From contig CM062385.1 of the NCBI GenBank assembly GCA_031310005.1, positions 3,348,001 to 3,412,000 on the forward strand: DNA of 64,000 nucleotides, written 5' to 3'. The notes beneath the pieces were generated by a model. That model had not been told where the DNA came from. It did not search any database and was given only the letters and a program-made list of their open reading frames with translations. The translations under genes and the position numbers were made by a program. The DNA is from Dactylellina haptotyla (Eukaryota; Ascomycota; Orbiliomycetes; Orbiliales; Orbiliaceae). The stretch's first letter is position 1. Each line of letters starts with the position of its first letter. Positions 11,524 to 22,960 of this stretch are shown here, in pieces.

Positions 11524-14500
11524 AATATCCATCCGTGTACGGCGCGCCTACATTCTGCACAGCGACACTGGACGGAGTGCCGAGAACCCGGTAGAATAAC
11601 CGCTAATGCATTCGAAAATTTTATATTATTTGTTTATATTTAGTGCTAGGCGTATGATAAAACAAATATCCTGATCTAAAACAAGATTACTCGTGTACTC
11701 TAGCTATATCTAGTTTACGTCGGTGAGCTTTCACTCAACACATGTCATGCAAGGCCAAATGTCGATATTTTTGACATGAAGCAACTAGCACCTTAATTAT
11801 CGATATTCGGGAAGCGCGTTCGGAACTGCAAGTGACTTTTTTGAGTTCAGATCGGCGTTTTGACAGCCGCCCGAATTTTTTATCTAGATCTATAAGCCAG
11901 TTCATGGAAATTTGATCTGTGTTGGTAAACTTATGATGTGCTGACTCAGGTTGACGAAATAGGGCTGTCTTGTGCCGCAGCAGTGCATTGATGTGGCACA
12001 TTACATCGCAATCTTGGTGCAGAATGAATCTTCAAGTTGACGTGCGTGATTGTTCTCACGCTTCCGCTTCCGTTCTCGCTTGGCTGGGTTGCCAATGCTG
12101 AATCTTGGCAATACCAGTTCCAACATGCAACCAACACCCAACGTTTCGGGAACGACGGGTGCCAACGTGTTGGTATCGCCTACGGGACGGATATCCGACG
12201 ATTGTTGGTATTATTCGTCCGAATTATGTTGGATTGTGACATGGTTTTTCTGTTCGCTTTCTCCGTTCAAGCTGTGAACACGATTAGCATCGAGATCCGA
12301 CCGAACCGGTGGCTTGAAGACTTGATGTCAGCCAAGCTCTAACTCCCAGAACAATTCAGGAGTTCAACGAAGCACTGCTCTCGTGCGAACGTGCTTTAAA
12401 ATCTTTGGCCAGTTTCCCATTTCGGAGAGTTTTCACACAGCATAGCCGAAGCTTGGAAGACCCATAATAGAGTTCATGAATTCTCATTCAACTATGCGCC
12501 CACTCTCGGGGAAGCAGCCAAAGAAATCAATAATCTGAACTGAGTTCAGAAATGAAAAAAGGGAGTCGGTAGAAAAAGGACAAAAATAGCGAGGTCACAT
12601 CGCGTCGGTATGTTTGCTTGTGTCAATGAGCTCATGAGGCAGCTCTCATTTGGAAGGCGCCGTGAGAGATCCAATTCCGAACGCGCCAGCTCTTTCCTGA
12701 CGCTCGGGTGGTGCGGATCTGGCAGCATGCAAGATTAAAAAAGCACAAATAATAATGATGGCTTAAAGTGTTCTTGAGGCATGACGTCTCGCCAAAGCGC
12801 AATCCAAAAAGCCTCTTCCTTCTACCCCTTTCATGGGTGCCGTCCTGAGGCGTTCGAACGGCAACTGTTTGCCGAGAAAAATAAAAACTGCTCGGCACTT
12901 TCGAGCCGTGCTCTTGGAAACGCCATTAGGGCTAAGGCAGAATTTTGGGAGGAAAGGCTTCTTCTTTCAGGACCCTTCGTATTGAAATCGAATCTTTTGA
13001 TTCGACTGACACGTTTTATTAAGTGGTTACGCTTTGCACTCGGTGCTGTCTGTATAAACGCCCGACTGTCAGGTCATCCCATTACTGATCTATCGCGATG
13101 GCTTGTTTTCTCATCACATCTTTTTGTAATCTTAGCTTTGCATATGTGCTCACAGGGTGCAAAGGGGTGGTAACAGCGAGAGAGAGATCTCACAACAGTA
13201 TCGATATCCTCCCAGATAGATGTGTTGGGCGAATAAAGATTGCCGTAACGTTAAAGTTTCCGCTATCGATAGATCAGTCCATTACCACGTTACAGACATG
13301 CTGGAGTCGGCAGGTTTCTCACCAAATAAGGTGTAATTTCCCCTTTTCTATCGATTTATGGCCTAAATAGAAAGGGGTGTGTACAAGGAAGCAGTATCCT
13401 CAAGTGGATTAGAGCGAAATTATGTGTTGAAAACACTATATTCCGCACCCAAGACGGTTGCCAAACGATTGGCCAGTGAGCCACCGTATTGGCGAAGGGT
13501 TGATTGATTACGTCTTTGGTTTCCCGTGAGGCTGTGTCCGAGGATTTTTTCTGTTTCGTCTTTCGACCCGCTCTCGAGTTTCTGCCCCTTAAATTGGCCC
13601 ACACACACACACATTCACAGCAGGCAAGGACCTCGTAAGACACGGCGGTGGGCCTCTTCGTGCGTTGTGCGTGTGTGTTTGGTTAGTCGGGCGATCGTCA
13701 GACCACGGCGTTCCTTCTTTTGGAGGTGGTGTTCGCCTGTTTTTATGTTTTTGTGCTGGGCCGAGGAGTCTGAGGTTGCAGAACATGGGCTGGTGCAGGA
13801 GTTTCTGCAGGACGACCCAGGGATCCGTGAGTTCGTTTCTTGTCGCAGCTGGCATTCTCAGAAATAATACCAAAGACGCAAAGGAGCAAGATATTCTATA
13901 ACGTTAAAATATGTTTTAGCGCACCATGGAAAAGGAGGCAACAGAGGCAGCACGATTGCATCTTTCTTGAATTAGTTACTAAACCGATCTCTCGGAGGTG
14001 AGATTTCGAGATGTTTTACCCAGGTTGAGAGCCAAGACCAGACTTCAACAGTGGATGACGACGCCGCAATCTGCCAAAGAATTGATGCTTTGGTGCGGGG
14101 AATCCCGAGTTATCCGTTCGTTCTGTAGTATTATTACGAACTTTCTGCAGCCTGCAGCCCAGAATTATTGTTGTTCCGAGTGCATGTGGCTCTGACAGAA
14201 CGGGGATCGGTCCACAAATTGGCACCAAGCTTTTAGACCCTGGCCATTGTGGACCCCCCCTATTTCCCTCTGCAGGCTGAAATCTCCCTTGGTATCCGGT
14301 CGACATTGAGCGAAATGAGATCCATAGCGGAGCCCACAACAGCATTTGTGGGCGTGGTACTTAACAAAAAGGCTTGGAACGTCTGTCCGATGGCTTCGTC
14401 TTCTTTTTCCTCTTTTTCTCATTCTGCCCTTAACCAACGGATAGATTCGATTTGAAGGGAATAGAGGGTTCGAAGAAGTTTCCTTTACCGTCTTTCCTTC

Positions 14501-15554
14501 TCGCCATTCTTTTAGTTCACAGTCACTCATTCACAGTCACTCTTTTTTTGTATATCTTCACAGCGCCACCCTGCGAGGGTTACTGATCTACAAAGCTCTT
14601 CCTTGTAGACGCTTTACCCTTCACAGGTATTATTTCCTGCGAATCTTTCAGTTCTTCGGGTTTCTCTTCTCATCTGAGATTATTTGTTTACCAATTTTCA
14701 AATCCCAGCAAAGTTTTACTTTTGCCTTCCGTTCTTCTTCGCCAAATACTACATCAAAGGGTGCTATTTTTGGCGGTTGGTCGTGCACATTGCATTGGAG
14801 AGTTATCAGCAGACACGTCGAAAAAATTAGGTAAAGGGAAAGGCATAGATTTCTGATCAAAGGTGGGTGAAGTGTAACCTCATATTCATCGTTGCGACCC
14901 TTGAACCTGTACCATCGGCAGCTTTGATTCGCTGGCCAGATGGTCGAGTTCGGTTGTTGAAGATTACCCAGAAGGTACTGGACAGGGGTGTCCGCCCACA
15001 TTGCATGGGTGCGACCCAAGCCATTCAGCTCCCACACTGTTTCTGGGTACGCGCTGAGTTGTGCAGAATGATTCTGCAGACTTTAGAGGCTTTCTGTCTT
15101 GACACCCCTGTTTCCGCAGGCAATAACATTATATATGTCTTCGCATCGTTCCCCAATGATCTTCCCAACGCCCCCAATTTTGTGTACGATCGCACTGTTT
15201 CCAAGCGAAAAGTTATCTTGGCGTATGTAGTTTTATGCACATATTTCAAGATACTTTGAGTTTGTACATTTATGTTCACTTGACCTCGCCCGTTCTAGAT
15301 TTCGTTATTAACACTCGCTTTTCTATACATATTTAGTTCATGTCGACGACCACCTAATCAATCGTTATTCCTTTTTTCTTTCTCCTTCAGCGTCATTCGT
15401 TAGACCAACACTCGTTAATCGATAATAAGGAAAGGAGAGGAGGAAATCGGATATTTTCGGCGACACGCATTCGCTTCATCTATTACGACACATTATTTTT
15501 ATATTCTAATATATAATCGGTGCGAGTCGATTGACTCCATTATAACCCGACATA
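11524..15554. other. 4-kb stretch without a convincing gene, upstream of the tyrosinase
   Basis: Many short frames occur on both strands but none has domain-like composition, a signal peptide or coherent splice sites. A CA microsatellite lies at 13601-13612. The final kilobase has pyrimidine-rich tracts and probably includes the tyrosinase promoter and 5' leader. An unrecognised non-coding RNA or unspliced leader cannot be excluded. Confidence 0.35.
13601..13612. repeat. CA dinucleotide microsatellite
   Basis: There is a short run of six CA units. It lies in non-coding sequence. Confidence 0.7.
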
Positions 15555-17830
15555 ATGAAGATTTCGACATTGCTCTCGGTGGCTTTTTTCACCGCGACAC
15601 AATTTACAAATGCCATGCCAGTTGCGCAACCATCTGTCGACAATACGACCATGGTGGACGACGAATTCCTTCATGTCCAGGTTCTAGGTGTTGGATACCA
15701 CCACGAACAACATCTTAAGAAGCGATGGTTGGAAAAGAGGGACACTGCTAAGGGCCTTGTTACCGGTACTCGCAAGGGTTATGACCCGAATGGAGCGTAC
15801 AGAATCCCTCGACAGGAAATCAGAGCGCTTTACGCCGACCAAGGTGGTAGAATTTTCGATCTCTACCTTCTTGCCCTTAAACGAATGCAGTCCAAATCCA
15901 GAACTGACCCTAACAGCTGGTACCAACTTGCTGGTATCCATGGACGCCCATACTTGGCGTGGCACAGCCGGACCAGTGGTGACTCGCGTTACCGACAAGC
16001 TGGTTACTGCACCCACGGCTCTACTCTGGTATGTTTAGAATATACATCCTGCTATGATGGTTACTAACTCATTGGATTCAGTTCCCTACCTGGCATCGTC
16101 CTTACCTTGCCTACTTCGAAGAGGTAGTCTGGCAAAACGCGGCTGAGGTAGTGGCCACAGAAAAGGAATGGCAATACCGACAGCTCTGGTACCCCGCGCT
16201 TGACTTCCTCCGAATCCCGTACTGGGATTGGGCTACAGGTGGCGGCGACGTTCCATGGCAGATTCGTGCCGCGACTTGGAATTATAGATTCTATCCCAAC
16301 GTCCGCGGCCGAACCGTCAGCGAACCTAACCCGATCTACTCGTACAAGTTTGCCTCAAACCAGAAGGACTCTGGTTCCTTCCCTAATTTCCCATTTAATT
16401 CATGGGAGAATACCCTTCGCTCACCAAGCGGTAACGACCCCGGTGCTACTAGCAATAACGCCGCGTCGAATAGCGCTATCGCCGGCAACTATAATTCGCG
16501 AAGACAACGGGTATACCAACTCATGGCTAACAACAATCAATGGGCTACATTCAGCAACAAGAATAGTCGTCCAGGACAGAACTACGACTCTTTGGAAGCT
16601 ATCCATGATGAAATTCACGGTAGCATTGGTGGTGGTGGCCATATGTCTTATGTTGAATACAGTTCTTTCGATCCGGTCTTCTTCTTGCATCACACAAATG
16701 TTGATCGCCTCTTCGCCATGTGGCAGGCCATCAACTGGAAGTCCATTCGAGACAACGGCAACTTTGCTACACGCCAAACCAACCAAGGTGGTACCTATGG
16801 TATCGTGCCTGGCACTGTCGACGATATCAACACTCCGCTCATGCCGTTTGTGGGTCTGAGCTGGAACCCTTATAATTCGGGCGCTACTATTGAAACAAAG
16901 CTCTTCGGTTATCAATACAATGACGTCCCTAAGAACCACTTTGGTTCCTCTGATAATGAGATGAAAAGATTGGCCAATTTTACAGCCGTTGCTGTTGCCA
17001 AATTGTATGGAGGCACTCAGTTCACGCCGCCCGGGAGCAACACCAAGAGGAGAAGAGACGGCGGACTGACCGCTATTGACAACGGCGTTGAAAAATCGAT
17101 CGTCGGCGTGGACCAGTATTACAACTGGAGAATTGACATTCTTGCCGATAAATCTGCGCTCAACGGTACCTATACTGTTCACTTCTTCCTCGGCAGGCCA
17201 TCGCGGGATCCATCCCAGTGGAGTTCTCAGCCCGAGCACGTTGGTGATTACGTTATATTCACTCACACCATGCAGGCCGCACCTGGAATCGACCCGTCGC
17301 AAATCAACAACAATGTCACTGGCAGTGTCCCTCTTACAGAGGACATGGTTAGTGCCTTTGCCACTACCCTGAAATCCACAAAGCCATCCGACGCCATCCC
17401 TTACTTGGAAAAGAACCTGCGATGGAGAGTCACAGACAACGACGGAAAGGCCCACCGAGCTAAGGACGTCAAGGGTCTCAATGTTGCTGTCTCTGTTGCC
17501 CTTTGCACTTTGCCAAATGACGATCTTCCCCTCGGGTCGTGCCAAGACTGGACGCATCTCACTGATATTGTCAGGAAAATCGGTCGCGATGGTGGACCGG
17601 ATCAAGTTGGTATTGTCCCAAGCCCCAGCGTCTCTACTACGAGCGTTGCCCCAACCACAATCTCATCGACCGCCTCGGATGTCGCGACCTCCACAACCGA
17701 CGCTTCAACTGAAGCACCAACTTCGACAGGTGGCGTTGAATTCGTTATCCCAACTCCTAATGCCGCCACTACTGATGCAACCACTACCGCCGCGGCTTCA
17801 AGCGAAACCCCAACTAGCACTGCTGCGTGA
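15555..17830 (+). CDS. secreted tyrosinase with mucin-like tail, two exons
   Basis: Exons 15555-16028 and 16082-17830 join to 740 residues across a 53-nt intron (GTATGT...TTCAG). It is a type-3 copper oxidase that hydroxylates monophenols and oxidises diphenols to quinones (melanin and cross-linking chemistry). A signal peptide of about 20 residues comes first, followed by a Lys-Arg processing-like site near 60. The CuA histidines are His129, His154 (in Cys-Thr-His-Gly, the Cys being the usual thioether partner) and His163 (Pro-Thr-Trp-His-Arg-Pro-Tyr). The CuB histidines are His333 and His337 (His-Asp-Glu-Ile-His) and His361/362 in the Phe-Leu-His-His-Thr-Asn-Val-Asp-Arg motif. The catalytic core and a C-terminal beta domain are complete. 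The last ~90 residues are Ser/Thr/Ala rich, like a glycosylated stalk, without a clear GPI signal. The intron falls exactly between the second and third CuA ligands. Confidence 0.95.
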
Positions 17831-18683
17831 TTGATTTTCAGAGTCTAAGGGGTATTTTTTTTTTTTTTTTCACATTTTATCTAGCGGTAGTTCTTTTCTT
17901 TTCTATTTCTGAAATATTGTTCAATGTATTAAATTATTTCTTTTTGTATATCTTTTCTCTTTTGTTCGTGGTATGGCCCAAAAATCAAACTTAGCTGAAT
18001 ACAAGTTGAAGTTCTTCTAATTTCGTTGATAAATAACATCGATTTCTCAATCCCTTGCGCCTGCGTGCACAAAATTTTCTGGACGCGGAGCCAGCTATGG
18101 ATTAATTGCTTCGTGAATTCGACCTTGACCTCTTCTCAAGCGCGAAGGCTAAAGTTAAATTTGGAAACTGTCACCAATGGCAATTTGGCGAGCCTGTCGC
18201 CAAGATGTCAGAACCTTGTCGGATTTCTCGATATGGAGCCACTCATTGGCTGTGTACACGCCTAAGTCCCACCTCCTCGTCAAAACAGGGTGTTTACCTG
18301 CCAAATGATTGCTAGATGTTACAAACAATAATCTGTGCCGCATTCACGCAGAATCAAATCAGAATGGTATTGTATTGGGGTTCATTGTCAATGCGAGGCC
18401 TGCATCTTGGAAAAAGATAAATAATAACTGCACATTCCTGCTTGGATTTTTCGATTCTTGACTTGCATCAAACTTCTCTCTTTCTTAAGCTCATAAAAAA
18501 CATTCGCCTTCAACAGAACAAATTTACCTACAAATGCCCAAATATCCGCTACCAGGATAGGGTCCTGCAGATCAATAGCAAGATACGATAACGATCCTGG
18601 AGAATAAATCCATTGCAATAGCAAAAAAACTGCTACCCTCGAATAATGCTGCGTCCATCTACCGTCTCCCAAGAAAACGCGTT
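17831..18683. other. intergenic region
   Basis: There is a T-run at 17855-17870 just after the tyrosinase stop. The rest shows only short frames and probably contains the 3' end of tyrosinase and the promoter of the next gene. Confidence 0.4.
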
Positions 18684-20480
18684 ATGGTGACCACTCGCCC
18701 CCGTAGCAGAGGTTTGAGGCCGTTCATCTACCTACTTATTCTACAAATTTTCTATCTACCCAAGGTCACCGCCCTAGACCCATGCGATAACAAAGACACG
18801 ATAATCACCACCCCAGCGGACCTTATTTCGACAGGTATTGAGAACTGCACTGAGCTCGCTGGAAATCTTGCGGTTGCAACTAGCTGGGAGTCTATAGATT
18901 TCAACAACCTCGTGCGGGTGCGAGGAAATGTTTACATTACTAGTCGGCTACAGGGGAGCAAACCACCTAAAGGTGCTAAAGTCGAGTGGTATAGTAAGGT
19001 CAATAGTGTATCGTTCATTGCGTTGGAATATATAAACGGGGACTTGGAGATTACGGGACTCAACAATCTCCCAGCAAAACCATTGAGTCCCGAGGTATAC
19101 GCAGGCAAACATGTAAACGTCTGGGGTAAGGCAACTCTCTACAATAACTATGTTGAGAATGTTCGTATGAAATTGGGTGCGGTGAATTCGTTTAAGATAT
19201 ACGACACCCCCGCCGAAGACCCAATTGGTTCTTTCCCGAAGTCCGTGGATAACATTTGGCCGGTAACGCCGATTGAATTGGAAGTATATGGAAATAATTT
19301 ACTTTGCACCGGAGAAAGGGATTTTGATCTACAATATACCGAGATCAATAAAAAATTGTTTTTACAAGGGAGCAAAGAAACACCGCAAGATATACTTGAT
19401 CGTAAACCAGCAGAATTTCTTGAATACGCTGGAATTCGGTTGAGCGAGCTTCTATGGGTTCCGGAAATCGACATTCGCAATGTTACAAACGTTGAGATAC
19501 CGAAATTGGTTAACGTCAGCACCTCCATGGCCTTCGATATCCTCAAGATAAACACGCTCGACCTCCCGAAATTGACGAATGTGGGAAATGGAAATAACGG
19601 CTCTCTAGTTGTCTCTAATTCTCAAATCCTCGCACAAATTAACATGCCAGAGCTAGTAACTGTACATGGACTTCTCCAAATTTCAGAAAACCAGGCTCTG
19701 GCAAACATCACTAATTTGGGAAAACTGCGATCCGTATATGGGAACGTTTTGTTTTCGGGTCCGATATGGAATGTGGAATTACCAAGTCTAGAAACTGTGG
19801 AAGGGGACTTTTTCTTGAATAGCACAGCTGGCTTGAACTGCACGGTATGGAACGAATGGCGCCTTGCAAAAGATATTGTGAAGGGAGAATATCGATGCAT
19901 AGGAGCGACAGGCTCCCGTTATTTACCTGCTGGATACACGATAGAGTCTGAGCAAGCAGCTGCCAAGAATCGAATATCGATAATAGCGGGAGCTTCCGCC
20001 GGAGCAGCAGCAGCGATTTTAAGCATCTGTATTGGTGTATTTTTATATCGGCGGCCACGAAAGTTACCGGATCTGCTACCGGGGATCGCAAATCCAGAGC
20101 TGGAAGACACTGAAGCACGAGTCTACGAAGTTGAAGGGGAAAAGACGGAAATCAAGGCGGAAGCTGTGGGGCACATCCCGCCAAACGAGCTCCACGGAGA
20201 CTTTGAACCTGTTGAGATGTTTGTTTCGGATATGATACCGGCTGAGCTTTACGGGTCGGAACCGGAGCCGGTGCGGGCGCCATCGCCGGCACACACTCAT
20301 CGCGAGAGGTGGATGCCGTTGATGCGCAGTCGTCCCGATGTGCCTCCTGCGCAGTGGAACGCTGCGCTAGGGATGCGACGTGGAAATAGTAGTTCATCTG
20401 GAACGGCTATTGTAGGCGAAAGTGATAGTCGTCCGTCGAGCGATGATATGTCCTGGACGAGCGGGGAAACTCATATATAG
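18684..20480 (+). CDS. Ecm33/receptor L-domain-like single-pass membrane protein
   Basis: This is a single-exon gene of 598 residues. A signal peptide of about 31 residues ends at Thr-Ala-Leu, followed by Asp-Pro-Cys. The ectodomain has repeated short strands of the Ecm33/L-domain kind (for example Val-Arg-Gly-Asn-Val-Tyr-Ile, Ile-Asn-Gly-Asp-Leu-Glu-Ile, Val-Glu-Gly-Asp-Phe-Phe-Leu) and many Asn-x-Ser/Thr sites. A Cys pair closes it near residues 391 and 409. A transmembrane helix lies at about 432-455, followed by Arg-Arg-Pro-Arg-Lys and a ~140-residue acidic, Pro/Ser-rich cytoplasmic tail. Classical Ecm33 is GPI anchored. This one instead has a membrane helix and a cytosolic tail, suggesting a sensor or tether at the cell surface. 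Function beyond wall organisation is inference. Confidence 0.85.
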   Translation: MVTTRPRSRGLRPFIYLLILQIFYLPKVTALDPCDNKDTIITTPADLISTGIENCTELAGNLAVATSWESIDFNNLVRVRGNVYITSRLQGSKPPKGAKVEWYSKVNSVSFIALEYINGDLEITGLNNLPAKPLSPEVYAGKHVNVWGKATLYNNYVENVRMKLGAVNSFKIYDTPAEDPIGSFPKSVDNIWPVTPIELEVYGNNLLCTGERDFDLQYTEINKKLFLQGSKETPQDILDRKPAEFLEYAGIRLSELLWVPEIDIRNVTNVEIPKLVNVSTSMAFDILKINTLDLPKLTNVGNGNNGSLVVSNSQILAQINMPELVTVHGLLQISENQALANITNLGKLRSVYGNVLFSGPIWNVELPSLETVEGDFFLNSTAGLNCTVWNEWRLAKDIVKGEYRCIGATGSRYLPAGYTIESEQAAAKNRISIIAGASAGAAAAILSICIGVFLYRRPRKLPDLLPGIANPELEDTEARVYEVEGEKTEIKAEAVGHIPPNELHGDFEPVEMFVSDMIPAELYGSEPEPVRAPSPAHTHRERWMPLMRSRPDVPPAQWNAALGMRRGNSSSSGTAIVGESDSRPSSDDMSWTSGETHI

Positions 20481-20863
20481 AAAGACTTTGAAAGCTATAG
20501 ATACGAGAGCCATGATTCATGATACCCTGTATATACGTATGTAATTATTAATTTAGCGTTTGAGATTGCTTAGATATGAATAAATTAGAATAGCTTAATA
20601 TATACTCAATCATATATATAATGTCGAATCCGAATACATTTAAGCTTTATGTCAAAGATAAGTTTCGATTGGAGAAAAGTCTCCTTAAAGCTTCCCTTCT
20701 TTGGCTTTGGTGTCCAACGCCGCGATAAGTACAGCCCGTAAGATTATTTTGCATTATATATTATTCATTTTCGTCATGTTGTAACATGCTAATCGTACAA
20801 TCATCATGCGGCCATTCAAAACCGTCATTTAGCCGCCCAGAAGGAGCGTTACCAAATCAAGAG
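20481..20863. other. AT-rich spacer between convergent genes
   Basis: No gene is seen. TATATA runs and AATAAA-like motifs (20579-20584) fit 3' ends of the two convergent transcripts. Confidence 0.4.
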
Positions 20864-22089
20864 TTAGACAAACGAGGCGTACCGGTTGCCATCCTCTCTA
20901 TTTCTAGGCTGCTCGTCATGGCTACTCTGAGGTGGCGCAAGATTTCCCTCTTGCACGCTAATCTCATGTTCGGCCGCTGCAACCTCGAGATTCTCCTCGG
21001 TTCTGTCTCCCAATATCTTGTTGCCAGCAGGGTCATCATTGCCACCATCCACTCCTTCCGCTGCCTCCGAAATCATGATACGGCGGGTATTTCTCAATTT
21101 CCACCATATGAAAACACCAGCTAGAATGGTGACTAAAAAGGTGATGCCCAAGACAATATCGCTGACAAGTCTCCCGCCATGGTCGTTACCAAGGATTACT
21201 CCTAAGTAGACGATGACTAACTGCTTGGGCAGAGTTACCAAGCTGGCAAGTGCGTAGGCCCAAAAATTGACACCACAAACAGCGAAGACGGCTGTTGAGA
21301 AATGGCCGGGGATGACAGAAAGTCTAACGATGAAAACGATCCAGAAGCCTCCTTCCCGGGTTATCCGTGCAAGCGCAGCGTAGTCCAGGTTCTTCCGTTC
21401 GAGTTTTTCGGCTCTGCTGCGTAGGACAGTACGAAAAGCGAAGTAGGTCAAAACTAGTCACCATAAATTAGTAAATGTTCTGTATAACGTTGCACATAAG
21501 ATTGTTCTAATTGCGTGCTTACTTTCACCAATGAATGTCCCCGCGGCTACGATGCCGAATCCAATCCAGAGTCCGTAAACCGCTCCACAGAGAACAATAA
21601 TGATTTCATGACCGAATAATGGCGGGAAAGATAGGGCGATGAGAATGAGAATTGGTATTATCCAGCCCCAAGAGAGGGCTCGAATCCTGGCCGAAACGGG
21701 TTGTAGCCAATGGACTATATCCTTGTGGTAGACTGTCATTAAGACCACGAGAACAGCGAGAACAACCAAGACTCCCCACCATGCTAACGATCAAGCAAAA
21801 GCCAGAGGTTAGCTGCAAGAATATTCCGGAGCGCTCGATTCGAATTCTTACGCCAGTATTTCTTCTCTTTGATGAATTTCCAATAGTCTGTTTTTTCGTA
21901 GACCCCCTTTGGAGCAGATGAGTTGATGTCATCGCTACGTTGCTCTGGTGGTGGTACAAATTTACTTGGCTCGTTCAAAGGTTTGGACTCGGAAAAATCC
22001 TGGCTGGGATTTGGGGCGCTCGTGTGCGACTCCATACTGTTGATGTCGAAGTTGTAGGTTGTCGATGCGGAACTTGCAGTATATTTCAC
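20864..22089 (-). CDS. Tvp38/DedA-type SNARE-associated Golgi membrane protein, three exons
   Basis: Minus-strand exons are 22089-21852, 21783-21523 and 21453-20864, giving 362 residues. Donors are GTAAGA and GTAAGC, and acceptors are GTTAG and ACTAG. The N-terminal 80 residues are hydrophilic. Several membrane helices follow. The VTT/SNARE-associated core includes Pro-Pro-Leu-Phe-Gly-His-Glu, a Gly-x-Tyr-Gly-Leu-Trp-Ile-Gly-Phe segment and the Phe-Ile-Val-Arg-Leu-Ser-Val-Ile-Pro-Gly-His motif. The tail is acidic. Family members (yeast Tvp38, TMEM64, TMEM41) sit in Golgi or ER membranes, and related VTT proteins act as lipid scramblases. An alternative start is the ATG at 22035. The rest of the gene model is unaffected by that choice. 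Confidence 0.85.
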
Positions 22090-22399
22090 AAGTATCGCAA
22101 CCGGAAGATGGAATGGGGAGAAAGAGAGAAGGAGCGAGTGGGCTACGAAAAGGTGGCAATAATCTCGCTTTTAATCTTAATCTTGTGCGACGCTTGTTTA
22201 GAAGATCTCATGAACAACGCACAGGCTTCGATCTTCGATTCCAGGGGCGGCTTTTAGCTGCAGGTCTAGTTTCGGGGTGCAGCCGGAGATTTGTTGTCTG
22301 GTTGGACGAAAAACGATCAATTATCGACTATACAGAGTATACTATCGATATTATGCTGTATAATATAGGTTCTGAATAACAGTTTATACGCGTATTGAG

Positions 22400-22477
22400 G
22401 TGGTATCTGGCGAGCTTGCTGTGATGTCACGAAGATGGCGCAGTTTCTGGCGACAGGTATTCAGCCCCAGATACCAC
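22400..22477. repeat. inverted repeat, 11-bp arms
   Basis: GTGGTATCTGG at 22400-22410 is repeated as its reverse complement at 22467-22477, separated by 56 nt. Confidence 0.6.
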
Positions 22478-22526
22478 TATCGTCAGGTGGTTTCATTACA
22501 CTTGCCAAATTGAAGCTTAGTACGCT

Positions 22527-22549
22527 GTTGGTTGGCTCATCCAACCAAC
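22527..22549. repeat. perfect hairpin, 9-bp stem and 5-nt loop
   Basis: GTTGGTTGG is followed by CTCAT and then CCAACCAAC. It could form a stem-loop, but its role is unknown. Confidence 0.6.
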
Positions 22550-22960
22550 CAACTGGGTCAAACAAACGACTTGGCGAAATGCTTGTTTCGCGGTACCCGC
22601 CCCGCTGATGACCCAAAATTCACCTTTCCAAATTTCGAGCTACGGACAAAATTGCTTGTACTGAACGAGGGAGAAAACAACGAATTTTCATAGAAAGTGA
22701 TTTCAAAAACTCATGGATAGTAGTAATAGCTAGTCTATTCGATGCTACCCACTACTAAATCAGAGCCTATAGCATACCGAGTATTAAAACAAGAACCCGC
22801 CCTAGTATAATGTTAGCGAAGCAACCCTCCATGAGGATCGAAGAGCACGGCCACTTAGTTTGGCAACCATGAATTTATTTTTTACACAGGGCCTTGCTAG
22901 AAAATTCTAGAGAAACAGTAAGAAACATATGCTTGTATTTCTACCAAGCTCTAACTCCTG

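Larger units (their letters stand above)
22090..22960. other. intergenic region with two inverted repeats
   Basis: No coding frame is convincing. An 11-bp inverted repeat (22400-22410 with 22467-22477) and a compact hairpin (22527-22549) are visible. Confidence 0.45.

Noticed and set aside
12037-12342. Plus-strand frame with a hydrophobic start
   Set aside because: A signal-peptide-like start is followed by unstructured sequence, and competing frames exist on both strands. Not supported.
16421-17605. Minus-strand frame of 394 codons
   Set aside because: It lies wholly inside the tyrosinase coding sequence, has no domain, and reflects codon bias of the sense strand.
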